Source of the DNA: CAIQJJ01 sp964606085
Lineage (GTDB): Bacteria > Chloroflexota > Anaerolineae > Anaerolineales > UBA4823
Assembly (NCBI GenBank): GCA_964606085.1
Contig: CAZSFD010000040.1
Coordinates: 1-44,904 of the forward strand
Direction: 5' to 3'
DNA: 44,904 nucleotides
In this document: positions 22,789 through 32,441 of the stretch, piece after piece
Layout of the letters: each line of letters starts with the position of its first letter
Numbering within the stretch: the first letter of the stretch is position 1
Position numbers and translations under genes: made by a program
Notes under the pieces: model-generated
Databases searched by the model: none
What the model was told of the DNA's origin: nothing
The model's input: the letters and a program-made list of their open reading frames with translations, nothing else

Positions 22789-23976
22789 TTAATGTTGGGC
22801 GATGAGGGAGTTCAGCCGCCGGGTGGTAACGGCCATTTGCCTGGCCACCAGGTCATCCAGGTCGCCATTGGGGTTGGCGTAAATATCATCCCACAGCTTC
22901 GCCAGGGCAGTGACCAGTCGGCTTTCGATCAGCCCCCACAGCGAGAAATCAGGCAGCTCGCGCCCGGTTTGCAGCGCTTGTTTGACCACGGGACGAAAGT
23001 CTTCGCGCGGCAATGGGTAGGTTTCGAGCGCATCTATGCGGGCCGGCAACATCCCAACTTGGTGCGGCACTTGCGTTTGAAATTCGGGACTGGTCAGATA
23101 GCGAATGACATCTACCGCAGCTTGCTGTTCGCCAGCTTGCTTCCATATCCCCAGGCACGAACCGCCGACAAAAGACCTGCCGAATACCGGGGCAATGCCC
23201 ATGTTCGCCAATACATCGGGAAAGAATTTCGTCACCCAAAATACCCACGGCCCGCTCAGGGTGACAGCCGCCTGACCATGCAAAAAAAGGCTTAACGCAT
23301 CCGATTCATTGGCTTCTTTCCAGTTGTCTCCCTCATAACGGTGCAGGCGATAAAAATCTTGCATCCCGCGGATCACCGCTGGCGAATCGAGCAACACTTT
23401 GCGATTGACCGGATCGAGAAATTCGCCGCCGTGATGCCAGACCCAACTGGACAGGGCGTGGAGGAGTAATAATCCCCGGTGCGAGGAGATTGACCACGGG
23501 CCGGCAATGCCGATTGCCTTGAGCGCCTGCAAGGTCTGTTCCAGGTGGGCCGGGCTGGAGAAGGCGGTGGCCTCATCTACCCCCGCTTTTTGCAGCCAAT
23601 CGCGCCGGTAGAAGAACAGGCGCACATCGCTAAACCAGGGTATCGCCCAGGCCTGGTTTTCCGCTACGCCCGCCTGCCACAGAAACGGGAAGAAATCGGC
23701 CTGACTGCCCAATAAGCGCATCTCGCCTGGCTGGAAGGGTCGCAGGCCATTCATCGCCACGAAGTCGCGCACAAAGGTCGTGCCAAGCTCGGTCACATCC
23801 AGCGGGTGATTGTGAATGGTGGCCCGCACCAACTCGGCATACTCTGAGCCAGCCGAAGCGAAGTCGCATTCGATCTCGATGCGCTTCTGCCCCCCATATT
23901 CCGCCAGGACGTGGCTCAATTGCTGGTTGACTTCATCGGCTCGTGCATTGATTTTGACAAGGATTTTTCGGTTCAT
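22789..23976 (-). CDS. Family 1 extracellular solute-binding-like protein without signal peptide
   Basis: A 395-aa protein with the fold pattern of ABC sugar-binding proteins: an early alpha/beta part ending in DVTELGTTFV, then AWAIPWFSDVRLFFYRRDWLQKAGVD, the classic SBP_bac_1 segment, and FLHGQAAVTLSGPW with VFGRSFVGGSCLGIWKQAG and AVDVIRYLTSPEFQ. The N-terminus MNRKILVKINARADEVNQ is charged, with no signal sequence or lipobox, so it should stay in the cytoplasm. No ABC permease genes are near. AAGGTG about 6 nt upstream supports ATG 23976. It converges on the SARP-NB-ARC-HtpG gene across a shared terminator. A cytoplasmic ligand-sensing role is inferred, as is a solo domain split from a regulator. 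Confidence 0.75.
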   Translation of the reverse strand: MNRKILVKINARADEVNQQLSHVLAEYGGQKRIEIECDFASAGSEYAELVRATIHNHPLDVTELGTTFVRDFVAMNGLRPFQPGEMRLLGSQADFFPFLWQAGVAENQAWAIPWFSDVRLFFYRRDWLQKAGVDEATAFSSPAHLEQTLQALKAIGIAGPWSISSHRGLLLLHALSSWVWHHGGEFLDPVNRKVLLDSPAVIRGMQDFYRLHRYEGDNWKEANESDALSLFLHGQAAVTLSGPWVFWVTKFFPDVLANMGIAPVFGRSFVGGSCLGIWKQAGEQQAAVDVIRYLTSPEFQTQVPHQVGMLPARIDALETYPLPREDFRPVVKQALQTGRELPDFSLWGLIESRLVTALAKLWDDIYANPNGDLDDLVARQMAVTTRRLNSLIAQH

Positions 23977-23991
23977 GTGGCACCTTTTTGC

Positions 23992-23997
23992 ATTGTA
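23992..23997 (-). promoter_or_regulatory. Candidate -10 box of the solute-binding protein gene
   Basis: TACAAT on the minus strand, 15 nt before the ATG at 23976 and just upstream of AAAAAGGTG. No convincing -35. A second TACAAT in plus orientation lies at 24032-24037 and could serve the small membrane protein gene. Confidence 0.3.
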
Positions 23998-24127
23998 ACA
24001 CAGGGCCGCCGGGTTGCTTTTGGCGCGGTGGTACAATCACCTTACAGAAACCTTAGACGGAATGTTCATTTTTGTTTGGGCGTTTGTCAGACAATTGCAC
24101 CCCTTTGATAGATTTGATAGCTGTGAA

Positions 24128-24421
24128 ATGATTGACTGGTTTAACCTGCTTGCCAATAGCTTCTGGATTTTCGGCCTGGCCCTGGCCCTGGCAGCGCTCA
24201 GTCATGCCAGTTGGCAGGCCTCTTTGACGCGCCAGACCTTCCGTTCACGCCTGGCGCAGCCCCTGGCCCAAACCGCGCTGAATACGGCGGGGGTTTTCTT
24301 CTGCGCCGGGCTGGCGGCTACCTCGCAGCCCTGGTGGGAGATCGGTTTGTGGGTGATCCTGTCCATTTCTTTTGGGGTGCAAATCGTTTTGACCCTGTTG
24401 TCCTGGAAAACCGCGGAGTAA
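24128..24421 (+). CDS. Small membrane protein of unknown function (97 aa)
   Basis: Starts MIDWFNLLANSFWIFGLALA. Three hydrophobic stretches (about 7-24, 50-64, 70-90) predict two to three transmembrane helices separated by a basic loop (TRQTFRSRLAQP). No family is recognised. The stop codon overlaps the GGAG ribosome binding site of the macroglobulin gene, which starts 4 nt later, so the two are translationally coupled and probably work together. No strong ribosome binding site of its own. A longer frame back to 24014 exists but its extra N-terminus has no start signals. Confidence 0.65.
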   Translation: MIDWFNLLANSFWIFGLALALAALSHASWQASLTRQTFRSRLAQPLAQTALNTAGVFFCAGLAATSQPWWEIGLWVILSISFGVQIVLTLLSWKTAE

Positions 24422-24425
24422 TTTT

Positions 24426-27400
24426 ATGAAACCTCAATCAGCCCCATCCAAATCATTCATGGCTATTTTGAGCCTCTTGTTGCTGATCTCGCTGGCCTGC
24501 ACGGTTTTTGGCGTGCCGCTGCCCACCACCACCCCGTTGCCTGCGGATACCTCTGAACCGACCGCAACTGCCACCGTCTTGCCCTCTGTTACCCCCGAAC
24601 CGACGGCCACGCCGACCCCCATGCTCGGCCTTAACGTGCCGCTCGAAGATGGCGGCCAACCCCTGTCCCCACAAATTGTGGCCCAAGACCCGCCTCTCGG
24701 CCAGGAAGTGCCGGTAGATGCCCCCATTGTCATCACCTTCGACCAGCCGATGGATACCGACACCACTACTGCCGCCTGGCAATTCCTCGATGAACAGGGC
24801 GGGGGGGTAGATGGCACGGTGACGTGGCCGAACGCCCGCACGCTGCAATTTGCCCCCGCCACACCGCTCAATTCGGGGATGCGCTATCACGCCCGCCTCA
24901 ACCTGGGGGCCAGCAGCGCCGCCGGCGTGCAGCTCTCCGATGCCGTCAACCTCACCTTCCAGGCGGTGGGCGAGTTACAGGTCAGCCAGGTCATTCCTGC
25001 CGATGGCACGTTCGACGTGGCCGTGGATGCGACCATCACCGTCATCTTCAACCGCCCGGTGGCCCCGCTGGTGATGTCGGTCGATCAGGCCAGCCTGCCG
25101 CAGCCGCTCAGCTTCGACCCGCCCCTGGCTGGCCGCGGCGAATGGCTGAACACGTCGGTATACGTCTTCCACCCCGATCCGGCCATGACCGCCAGCACCA
25201 CTTACACCGCCCGCGTGGCCGCCGGCCTGCCCGATGCCGCCAGCGAAACGCAACTGGCCGCCGAGTACGCCTGGACGTTTGTCACCGCTTACCCCTACCT
25301 GAGCAATTTTGGCCTGTTCAACGGCATTTCCGGCCAGGCTTACAACCCCGAAGCCTTCTTCGCTAACGTGATGCCCGATGCCAGCTTTTTCATCGAGTTC
25401 GCTCAGCCGATGAACCGCGCAAGCGTGCAGGCCAACCTGCAACTGCTCGATGCCAACGGCGGCAGTTACGAACTGGCCTTTGAATGGCAGGATAGTTCGT
25501 ACCGCCAGCCCGATACCTACGTGCTGATCACCCCAACGGTGCAACTGCCCTTGAACAGCACCTACACCCTCTGGCTGCCCACCGACGCCCAGGCGGCCAG
25601 CGGCGGCAGCCTGACCGATGGCCTGAACTGGGCCTTTTCTACCCTGCCCTACCCCGCCATCCAGTGGACATCCCCCGCCAATGGCGCCACGCAAAGCTGG
25701 TACGATGGCGGCCTGTACGTCAAGTTCGCCTCGCCGATGAAGATCGACTCGCTCAAAGAGCGCATTCTCTTCTCGCCGCCGATCAGCAACCCGGAGTTCT
25801 ACTACAACGAGTGGGATTGGAGCATCAACTTCTGGAATGTCTTGCAGCCTTCCACCACCTACGAAGTCACGTTTTTGCCGGGCATGGAAGATATTTTCGG
25901 CAACACGATCAACCAGCAGACCACGGTGCGTTTCACCACTGCTGCCGTTGAGCCGGGCGCATCGCTGCTGATGCCCTATGGCCCTCCCCTCTACCGCGTG
26001 GGCGGCCCGCAGCAGTTTTATGCCTTTTACCAAAACGTCAATGCCATCAATTTTGAACTCTACAAGCTCGCTCAGAAAGATTTCTTCTTCCTCGATTATG
26101 CCAACCCTCCGGCTGATGGGCTGACATGGAAAACGAGCAAAACCATCAGCGGGGCGCTGAACCAGCGCAATTACGAAGCCTTCACGCCCACCCAGCCCGA
26201 TGGCAGCCCCCTGGCCCCTGGTTTCTACATGTTGGGCATGAACTTCACGCCCGGCCACAACACCAGCGTCCGTTTTGATGACTCGCGCACCCTCGTCGTC
26301 GTCAACGCCAACCTGACCTTCAAGACCACCCCCGCCGAAGCCCTGCTCTGGCTGACCGACATCAACACCGGCGCGCCCATTTCAGGCATATCGCTTTCCG
26401 TGCTGGATTCTGACTACAAAGTCCTTGCCACCGGCACGACCGACGCCAATGGCCTGCTCATCTTGCCCGACCTGCCGCCAATGGCCGAAGTTTACGATGC
26501 CCGCTACGCTGTTTCCAACGACCCGAACACCTTCGCTTACGCCTCCAGCTACGATGGGGCGGGCGTCAACCCGTGGGATTTTGGCATTTCCGATAATTAT
26601 TATGCCCGCCCGCAAGCCGCCCTGGCCTACCTCTACACCGACCGCCCGATCTACCGCCCGGCCCAGCCGGTCTACTTCAAGGGCGTGGTGCGCATGGATG
26701 ACGACCTGACCTACTCGCTGCCGGCGCAATCCACGGTCAACATCTCCATCCGAAATTACAACGATGAACTGATTTACGAGAAGGCTCTGCCGCTCAACAC
26801 GTATGGCAGTTTCAGCGATAGTTTCATTCTCGACCAGAGCGCCTCGCTGGGCTACTACTACATCACCGCCCAATTCGATGGCGATGAGTTTAGCCTCGGC
26901 TCGGTGGGCTTCACCGTGGCCGAATATCGCAAGCCCGAATTTCTCGTCAACGTGACCGCCCAGCCCGCCGAACTGCTCGGCGGCGAAACCTTCACCGCCG
27001 ACGTGCTGGCCGAATACTATTCTGGCGGCGGGTTGGTGGGGGCCACTGTCAACTGGTATCTCACCAGCGCACCCTACACCTACGAAGCGCCAGCCGAATA
27101 CAGCCGCTATAACTTCTCCGATAACGAGTGGGATTTGTGCTGGTATGGCTGCTATGGCGGCGGCTACAACGAAACGATTGCCTCCGGGCAGGGCGTCACC
27201 GATGATACCGGCCACTTCTCCCTCTCGCTGCCGGCCAGCCTGGTTGAGCAGGGCCAGAGCCGCCGCCTGACCTTTGAGGCCACGGTCTCTGACCTTGCGC
27301 AAAACTACGTCAGCGGGCGCACCACCATCTTGGCACATCAGAGCCAGGTGTACGCCGGAATCCGTTCGACCAGTTACATCGGGCGGCAGGGCAACGATCA

Positions 27401-30400
27401 GACCTTCGAGATGGTCGCCCTCGATTGGGACGGCGGGCCGGTTGCCGGGCAAACGCTGGAGGTGGAAATCGTCGAGCGCCGCTGGCACTCGGTCCAAAAG
27501 CAGGATGCCGCCGGACGCATCTCTTGGCAATCGGACGTGGAGGAAATCCCCGTGGCCAGCTTCACCGGCATCACCACCGATGAACGCGGCCAGGCCACGG
27601 TCACGTTCTCTCCGCCCAATGGCGGCGTGTTCAGCGCCCGCGTCACCGCCCGCGATGGCCTGGGGAATAGCGCCTCGGCCTCAGCGTATGTGTGGGTGAT
27701 CGGCAGCGACTATATCCCCTGGCGCGTCAGCAACGACCGCAGCCTGCAACTGATCACCGACAAGACCTCCTACATGCCCGGTGAAACCGCCGAAATCCTG
27801 ATCGCCTCGCCCTTCCAGGGGCAGCCGTATGCCCTGGTGACGGTCGAGCGCGGCCACATCCGCCGTTCCGAAGTGATCCAATTGCAGAGCAACAGCGAGG
27901 TCTACCGCCTGCCGATCACGCCGGATATGGCTCCCAACGCCTACGTCTCGGTGGTGATCATCAAAGGCGTGGATGACACGAACTCCCGCCCCGATTTTCG
28001 CATGGGCCTGGCTGAGATCAAGGTGGATCCCTCGGCCCAGACGATCAAGGTCGAATTGATCCCCGATAACCCGCAGGCCAGGCCTGGTGACACCGTCACC
28101 TATCAGGTGCGCACCACCGATCTGGCGGGTACGCCGGTTTCGGCGGAAGTATCGCTCTCGCTCTCCGATGTGGCCACGCTTTCGCTGGCCGACCCCAATT
28201 CACGCCCAATCCTGGAGTTCTTCTATGACCGGCGTTCGCTCAGTGTGCGCACTTCGGTCCCCATCGTCAATAGCATCGAAGATTACAACGCCGAAATCCA
28301 GGAATATGCTGCCGCGGCTGGCCTGGGCATGGGTTCGGGCGGCGGCGGCGAGAAGGGCTTCGACGAGTTTGGCGTGGCCCAGGTGCGGCGCGAATTCCCC
28401 GATACGGCCTTCTACGAAGCCTACTTCGTCACCGATGCCAACGGCCAGGGCAGTGTCACCGTCACCCTGCCCGATAACCTGACCATCTGGCGCATGGATG
28501 GCCGCGCCGTCACGGCAGATACGCGTGTGGGCCAGACCACGGTGGACATCCAAAGCACGCTGCCGCTGCTGGTGCGCCCGCAGACGCCGCGCTTCTTCGT
28601 CGTTGGCGATGAAGCCACGCTCGGCGCGGCGGTGCATAACAATACTGATGCCGCCCTCACCGTCAACGTCTCGCTGCAAGCCACGGGGCTGACGGTCATC
28701 GGCGAAGCCACGCAGCAGATCGAAATCCCTGCCCGGCGGCAGGCGTATGTCACCTGGAACGTGGCCGTGCCGCTCATCTCGAACCGGGTGGATGTGGTCT
28801 TTGCTGCCGAAGGCGGCGGCTACGCCGATGCTTCGGCCGCGACGATTGGCGTGCAAGATGCCGATGGTAGTTACTACCTGCCCGTCTATCGCTACGAAGC
28901 GCCCGAAATCGTGGGCACCGCCGGTTTGCTGACTGCGCCCGGCACGCTGGTCGAGGCGATCAGTTTGCCGCTCAATTTCAACGTTACCGAGGGTGAACTC
29001 ACCATCCGCACGTCCCCCTCACTGGCGGCGGGCGTGACCGACGGCCTGAGCTATCTCGAAAGCTATCCCTACGAATGCGTCGAGCAGACCATCTCCAAAT
29101 TCCTGCCCAACGTCGTCACCTTGCAGGCTTACCAATCTGCCGGGTTGAACGACCCCGAATTGTTCGCCGGGCTGGAAGAGAACGTCAGCACGGCCCTGCA
29201 GCGCCTGTACAACTGGCAAAACGCCGACGGCGGCTGGGGCTGGTGGCAGGGGCAGATCAGCTACCCGCACACCACCGCCTATGTGCTGCTGGGCCTGGTG
29301 GAAGCGCGTGAGGCAGGGTATTTTGTGGATGACAATGTGATGACGCGTGGCATGGAATACCTGGCCGGGCAGTTGGGGTCTTTTGATGGCTTGCAAGGGG
29401 CCGAGCCGTATCTGCTCAACCAGCAGGCGTTTATGATTTACGTGCTGGCGCGGTCGGGCTACCCGGTGCAGGCCAGCTATGCCGTGCAACTGTTCGATCT
29501 GCGGGATAACCTGGCCTTCTACGCCCAGGCGTACCTGGCGCAGGCCTTCAGCATCCTCGCGCCCGGCGATGAACACATCGCCACGCTGCTTTCGGGTTTG
29601 AACAACGCCGCCATCACCTCGGCCACCGGCACGCACTGGGAAGAGACCTATCACGACTGGTACAACTGGAATACCGACACGCGCACCACCGCCATCGTGC
29701 TGGCCGCTCTCACCCGGCTAGAGCCGCTCAACCCGATCAACGTCAACGCCGTGCGCTGGCTGATGAGCAACCGCACTGACGGCCACTGGTACGGCACGCA
29801 AGAGACGGCCTGGACGCTGATGGCCCTTTCCGATTGGATGGCCGCCAGCGGCGAGTTGCAGGCCGACTATGAATACGCCATCGGGCTGAACGGCGCACGC
29901 GTGGGCGGCGGCATCGCCAACGCCGATACGCTGCGCCAGACCGCCGAACTGGTCATTCCGGTGGCAGATTTGTTGAAAGACGAGGTCAACCGCCTGGCCT
30001 TTGCCCGCTCAGATGGCCCCGGCAACCTGTATTACACCGCCCATCTCAAGCTCAACCTGCCCGTCGAGCAGATCACCCCGCTCGATAACGGCATGACGCT
30101 CGCCCGCGCCTACTACCGCCTCGACGACCCCAGTTCCCCCGTTACCCAGGCGGCCCAGGGCGACCTGCTGCTGGTGAAGCTGACCGTGGTCGTGCCGCAC
30201 ACACTCCACTACGTCGTCGTAGATGACCCGCTCCCGGCGGGACTGGAGGCGGTGGATCAATCGCTCAAGACCAGTGAGCAATATGTTGATCCCAGCCAGT
30301 ATAGCTACACCGACCTGTTTTACTCCGGTTGGGGCTGGTGGAATTTCGACCACATCCAACTGCGCGACGAGCGCGTGACGCTTTCGGCCACCTACCTGCC

Positions 30401-30542
30401 GCCCGGCACGTACACGTACAGCTACCTGGTGCGGGCAAGTACGCCTGGCACGTTTCGGGTTATCCCGCCTACCGGCGCTGAGTTCTACTTCCCCGAAGTG
30501 TATGGGCGTGGGGCGGGGAGTTTGTTCACCGTCACCCCCTAA
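24426..30542 (+). CDS. Alpha-2-macroglobulin-like lipoprotein with thioester
   Basis: A 2038-aa secreted protein. An N-terminal signal peptide ends in LISLAC with Cys25 as probable lipidation site. A Thr/Pro-rich linker (about 30-65) and several bacterial Ig-like (SbsA/Big_5 type) modules (about 85-500) follow. The macroglobulin core has TDRPIYRPAQPVYFKG (MG2, about 737-753) and AEYRKPEFLV, then the A2M domain FPDTAFYEAYFVTDANGQG...LPDNLTIWRMDG (about 1318-1365). ECVEQ carries Cys1551 and Gln1554 of the thioester (CxEQ), followed by an alpha-toroid domain and a C-terminal receptor-binding-like domain. Role by family: traps proteases attacking the cell surface. No penicillin-binding protein PbpC, the usual proteobacterial partner, is nearby; the small upstream membrane protein is its partner here. 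It is longer than typical bacterial homologues (about 1500-1650 aa). Confidence 0.88.
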   Translation: MKPQSAPSKSFMAILSLLLLISLACTVFGVPLPTTTPLPADTSEPTATATVLPSVTPEPTATPTPMLGLNVPLEDGGQPLSPQIVAQDPPLGQEVPVDAPIVITFDQPMDTDTTTAAWQFLDEQGGGVDGTVTWPNARTLQFAPATPLNSGMRYHARLNLGASSAAGVQLSDAVNLTFQAVGELQVSQVIPADGTFDVAVDATITVIFNRPVAPLVMSVDQASLPQPLSFDPPLAGRGEWLNTSVYVFHPDPAMTASTTYTARVAAGLPDAASETQLAAEYAWTFVTAYPYLSNFGLFNGISGQAYNPEAFFANVMPDASFFIEFAQPMNRASVQANLQLLDANGGSYELAFEWQDSSYRQPDTYVLITPTVQLPLNSTYTLWLPTDAQAASGGSLTDGLNWAFSTLPYPAIQWTSPANGATQSWYDGGLYVKFASPMKIDSLKERILFSPPISNPEFYYNEWDWSINFWNVLQPSTTYEVTFLPGMEDIFGNTINQQTTVRFTTAAVEPGASLLMPYGPPLYRVGGPQQFYAFYQNVNAINFELYKLAQKDFFFLDYANPPADGLTWKTSKTISGALNQRNYEAFTPTQPDGSPLAPGFYMLGMNFTPGHNTSVRFDDSRTLVVVNANLTFKTTPAEALLWLTDINTGAPISGISLSVLDSDYKVLATGTTDANGLLILPDLPPMAEVYDARYAVSNDPNTFAYASSYDGAGVNPWDFGISDNYYARPQAALAYLYTDRPIYRPAQPVYFKGVVRMDDDLTYSLPAQSTVNISIRNYNDELIYEKALPLNTYGSFSDSFILDQSASLGYYYITAQFDGDEFSLGSVGFTVAEYRKPEFLVNVTAQPAELLGGETFTADVLAEYYSGGGLVGATVNWYLTSAPYTYEAPAEYSRYNFSDNEWDLCWYGCYGGGYNETIASGQGVTDDTGHFSLSLPASLVEQGQSRRLTFEATVSDLAQNYVSGRTTILAHQSQVYAGIRSTSYIGRQGNDQTFEMVALDWDGGPVAGQTLEVEIVERRWHSVQKQDAAGRISWQSDVEEIPVASFTGITTDERGQATVTFSPPNGGVFSARVTARDGLGNSASASAYVWVIGSDYIPWRVSNDRSLQLITDKTSYMPGETAEILIASPFQGQPYALVTVERGHIRRSEVIQLQSNSEVYRLPITPDMAPNAYVSVVIIKGVDDTNSRPDFRMGLAEIKVDPSAQTIKVELIPDNPQARPGDTVTYQVRTTDLAGTPVSAEVSLSLSDVATLSLADPNSRPILEFFYDRRSLSVRTSVPIVNSIEDYNAEIQEYAAAAGLGMGSGGGGEKGFDEFGVAQVRREFPDTAFYEAYFVTDANGQGSVTVTLPDNLTIWRMDGRAVTADTRVGQTTVDIQSTLPLLVRPQTPRFFVVGDEATLGAAVHNNTDAALTVNVSLQATGLTVIGEATQQIEIPARRQAYVTWNVAVPLISNRVDVVFAAEGGGYADASAATIGVQDADGSYYLPVYRYEAPEIVGTAGLLTAPGTLVEAISLPLNFNVTEGELTIRTSPSLAAGVTDGLSYLESYPYECVEQTISKFLPNVVTLQAYQSAGLNDPELFAGLEENVSTALQRLYNWQNADGGWGWWQGQISYPHTTAYVLLGLVEAREAGYFVDDNVMTRGMEYLAGQLGSFDGLQGAEPYLLNQQAFMIYVLARSGYPVQASYAVQLFDLRDNLAFYAQAYLAQAFSILAPGDEHIATLLSGLNNAAITSATGTHWEETYHDWYNWNTDTRTTAIVLAALTRLEPLNPINVNAVRWLMSNRTDGHWYGTQETAWTLMALSDWMAASGELQADYEYAIGLNGARVGGGIANADTLRQTAELVIPVADLLKDEVNRLAFARSDGPGNLYYTAHLKLNLPVEQITPLDNGMTLARAYYRLDDPSSPVTQAAQGDLLLVKLTVVVPHTLHYVVVDDPLPAGLEAVDQSLKTSEQYVDPSQYSYTDLFYSGWGWWNFDHIQLRDERVTLSATYLPPGTYTYSYLVRASTPGTFRVIPPTGAEFYFPEVYGRGAGSLFTVTP

Positions 30543-30555
30543 TTTGACGAGATAG

Positions 30556-30602
30556 CCAACAAAAAAGCACGGATGACTGGTTCATCCGTGCTTTTTTGTT
30601 GG
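30556..30602. terminator. Strong bidirectional intrinsic terminator
   Basis: A perfect 21-bp stem (30556-30576 with 30582-30602) around a 5-nt loop, including A6/T6 tracts. It lies between the convergent macroglobulin gene (stop 30542) and the REC-GAF kinase gene (stop 30613) and can end transcription from both sides. Confidence 0.9.
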
Positions 30603-30612
30603 GGACGTTGGC

Positions 30613-32340
30613 TTATTTTGCCCCGTTGACCGGCAGCAACACATGGAAGCAGCTTCCGGGGCATGTTTCCTCGTCGCAGCCTGGGCTTTCGACCCAGATC
30701 AGCCCGCCGTGGGCCTGCACAATGCCGCGGGCAATCGTCAACCCCAGGCCGGGGCCGCCGCCTTTGAAGTTGGTGCGGCTGGTGGAGTGTAATTTGACCT
30801 GCCCCGTCTGGAAGAATTTCTCGAAGATCATCTCGTGGAAGGCCGGGTCTATGCCAATGCCCGAATCGCGCACGGTGATTTCGACCATTGCGCGGCCATT
30901 CGTTTTTTCGCTGGCCGGTACGAGGCTGCCGCTGACCATCACCTTGCCGCCATCGGGGGTGTATTTGATGGCGTTGCTGAAGAGTTGATAGAACAATTTG
31001 TGCATCAGGTCGGGGTCTACCACGGTGGCGGGTAAGCCGTTGACGCCGCTGAGGTCGAGGCTGATCTGGCGTTTTTGCAGGGCTTCGGCAAACACATCTT
31101 TGACGTTGACCAGGATGCCTGGCAGTTGAATCTGCTCTTTGGCTACATTCAAGACCTGGTTTTCGATGCGCGAAATATCGAGCATACTGTTGACCACGTC
31201 CAACATGCGCCGTTCGCCGTTTTGAATGCCTTCGACAATGGGTGCGGCTTCGGCCTTATCGTTCACCATGCCTTTGAGCAGGTCGGTGTAGCCGCGGATC
31301 AGGGTTAGCGGGGTGCGCAGTTCGTGGGCGGCCACGTTGATAAAATCGGATTTGATTTTGTCGGCGCGGGCCAGCGATTGGTTGGCATTTTCGAGTTCCT
31401 GGGTACGTTGGCGCACCAGGCTTTCCAGTTCGTTGTTGAAACGGGCCAGTTGGTCGTAGAGGCGGGAGTTTTCGAGGGCGATGGCGGCCTGCCCGGCAAA
31501 CGCCCACACCAGCATCATATCTTCGGCGGTAAACTGGCCGATCTCCTGGCGTGTGAGCGACATGATGCCCACCACCTGCCCCTGGGCCAGCAGCGGCGCG
31601 CCGATCCACGAACGGTGAACCGGCAACACGTTTTGCTGCTGCCAGCCAGCGTTTTGGGTCACGTCATCCACCATCAACGGGCTGCGGCTGGTGGCAATCT
31701 GGTGGAAGACATCGCCCTGGCGAATGGGGATGAGCGTCTCGCTGTTCCAATCGGATGGAAAACCACGCTGCGCCAGGACTTTGAGTTGATTCTCCTGGCG
31801 CAGCAGCACCGAGCCGCGCTCATAAGGCACCAGGCGATAGAGCTGCTCTAAAATGTGAAAGGGAACTTCTTTGAAGTTCAGGCTGCTGGCCAGCGAACGC
31901 CCCACATGCTCCAGCGATTCGGCCAGGCGGCGGCGTTGGCGTTCGGCATTGCGCTGCTGGTACAACTCGATGAAGATTTTTACCTTGCTGAGCAAAATTT
32001 CTGGCACGAAAGGCTTGCTGAGAAAATCTACCGCGCCTGCTTCATAGCCTTTGCGGTGATGATATTCATCGGAAAAGATGGCGCTGACAAAGATGACCGG
32101 CATGGTGTTGGTGCCTTCGTTGCTGCGTAACAACTCCACCAACTCATAACCATCCATCTCTGGCATTTGAATATCCACAATGGCCACGCAAAAATCCTGC
32201 ACCAGGCTCAAGTCCAATGCTTCTGCCCCCGATGTAGCCTGAACGACCTTGACGTTAAGATTTTTCAGTAGTTTTTCCAGCGCGTAAAGATTTTCAGGAC
32301 GATCATCTACAATTAATATCTTGGGCAGGTCTTGAACCAT
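30613..32340 (-). CDS. REC-GAF-histidine kinase (hybrid sensor kinase)
   Basis: A 575-aa cytoplasmic protein. Residues 6-125 are a receiver with Asp56 (IVDIQMPEMDG), acidic pair DD12-13 and KPF. Residues about 150-295 are a GAF domain (VPYERGSVLL...HRSWIGAPLLAQGQVVGIMSL). A short coiled coil leads to HisKA with AAHELRTPL (His339). The HATPase has LFSNAIKYTPDGG (N box), DSGIGI (G1) and GGGPGLGLTI (G2). The receiver in front of the kinase suggests control by phosphotransfer from another kinase, plausibly the two large hybrid kinases 100 bp upstream. No transmembrane segment and no DNA-binding output domain. Translation starts at ATG 32340 with a weak GGTGAT. Confidence 0.9.
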   Translation of the reverse strand: MVQDLPKILIVDDRPENLYALEKLLKNLNVKVVQATSGAEALDLSLVQDFCVAIVDIQMPEMDGYELVELLRSNEGTNTMPVIFVSAIFSDEYHHRKGYEAGAVDFLSKPFVPEILLSKVKIFIELYQQRNAERQRRRLAESLEHVGRSLASSLNFKEVPFHILEQLYRLVPYERGSVLLRQENQLKVLAQRGFPSDWNSETLIPIRQGDVFHQIATSRSPLMVDDVTQNAGWQQQNVLPVHRSWIGAPLLAQGQVVGIMSLTRQEIGQFTAEDMMLVWAFAGQAAIALENSRLYDQLARFNNELESLVRQRTQELENANQSLARADKIKSDFINVAAHELRTPLTLIRGYTDLLKGMVNDKAEAAPIVEGIQNGERRMLDVVNSMLDISRIENQVLNVAKEQIQLPGILVNVKDVFAEALQKRQISLDLSGVNGLPATVVDPDLMHKLFYQLFSNAIKYTPDGGKVMVSGSLVPASEKTNGRAMVEITVRDSGIGIDPAFHEMIFEKFFQTGQVKLHSTSRTNFKGGGPGLGLTIARGIVQAHGGLIWVESPGCDEETCPGSCFHVLLPVNGAK

Positions 32341-32356
32341 ATATCACCGTGTAAAA

Positions 32357-32384
32357 TTTTTGCAAGCTGGTAAGAAAGATTGTA
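32357..32384 (-). promoter_or_regulatory. Candidate promoter of the REC-GAF kinase with CCAGCTTGCAAAA element
   Basis: TACAAT (32379-32384, minus strand) followed downstream by CCAGCTTGCAAAA (32358-32370), the same 13-mer found after the TATAAT upstream of hddA. The -35 is poor. The 101-bp gap to the upstream kinase holds nothing else recognisable. Confidence 0.3.
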
Positions 32385-32441
32385 CCTGTTTTGGTATGGC
32401 GGTTACTTTACATTTCGCTTAGTTCTGGTGCAATTGTATGA

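Noticed and set aside
24975..26258. 427-codon minus-strand open frame within the macroglobulin gene
   Set aside because: Antisense to clear secreted Ig-like domains; composition is typical of a shadow frame.
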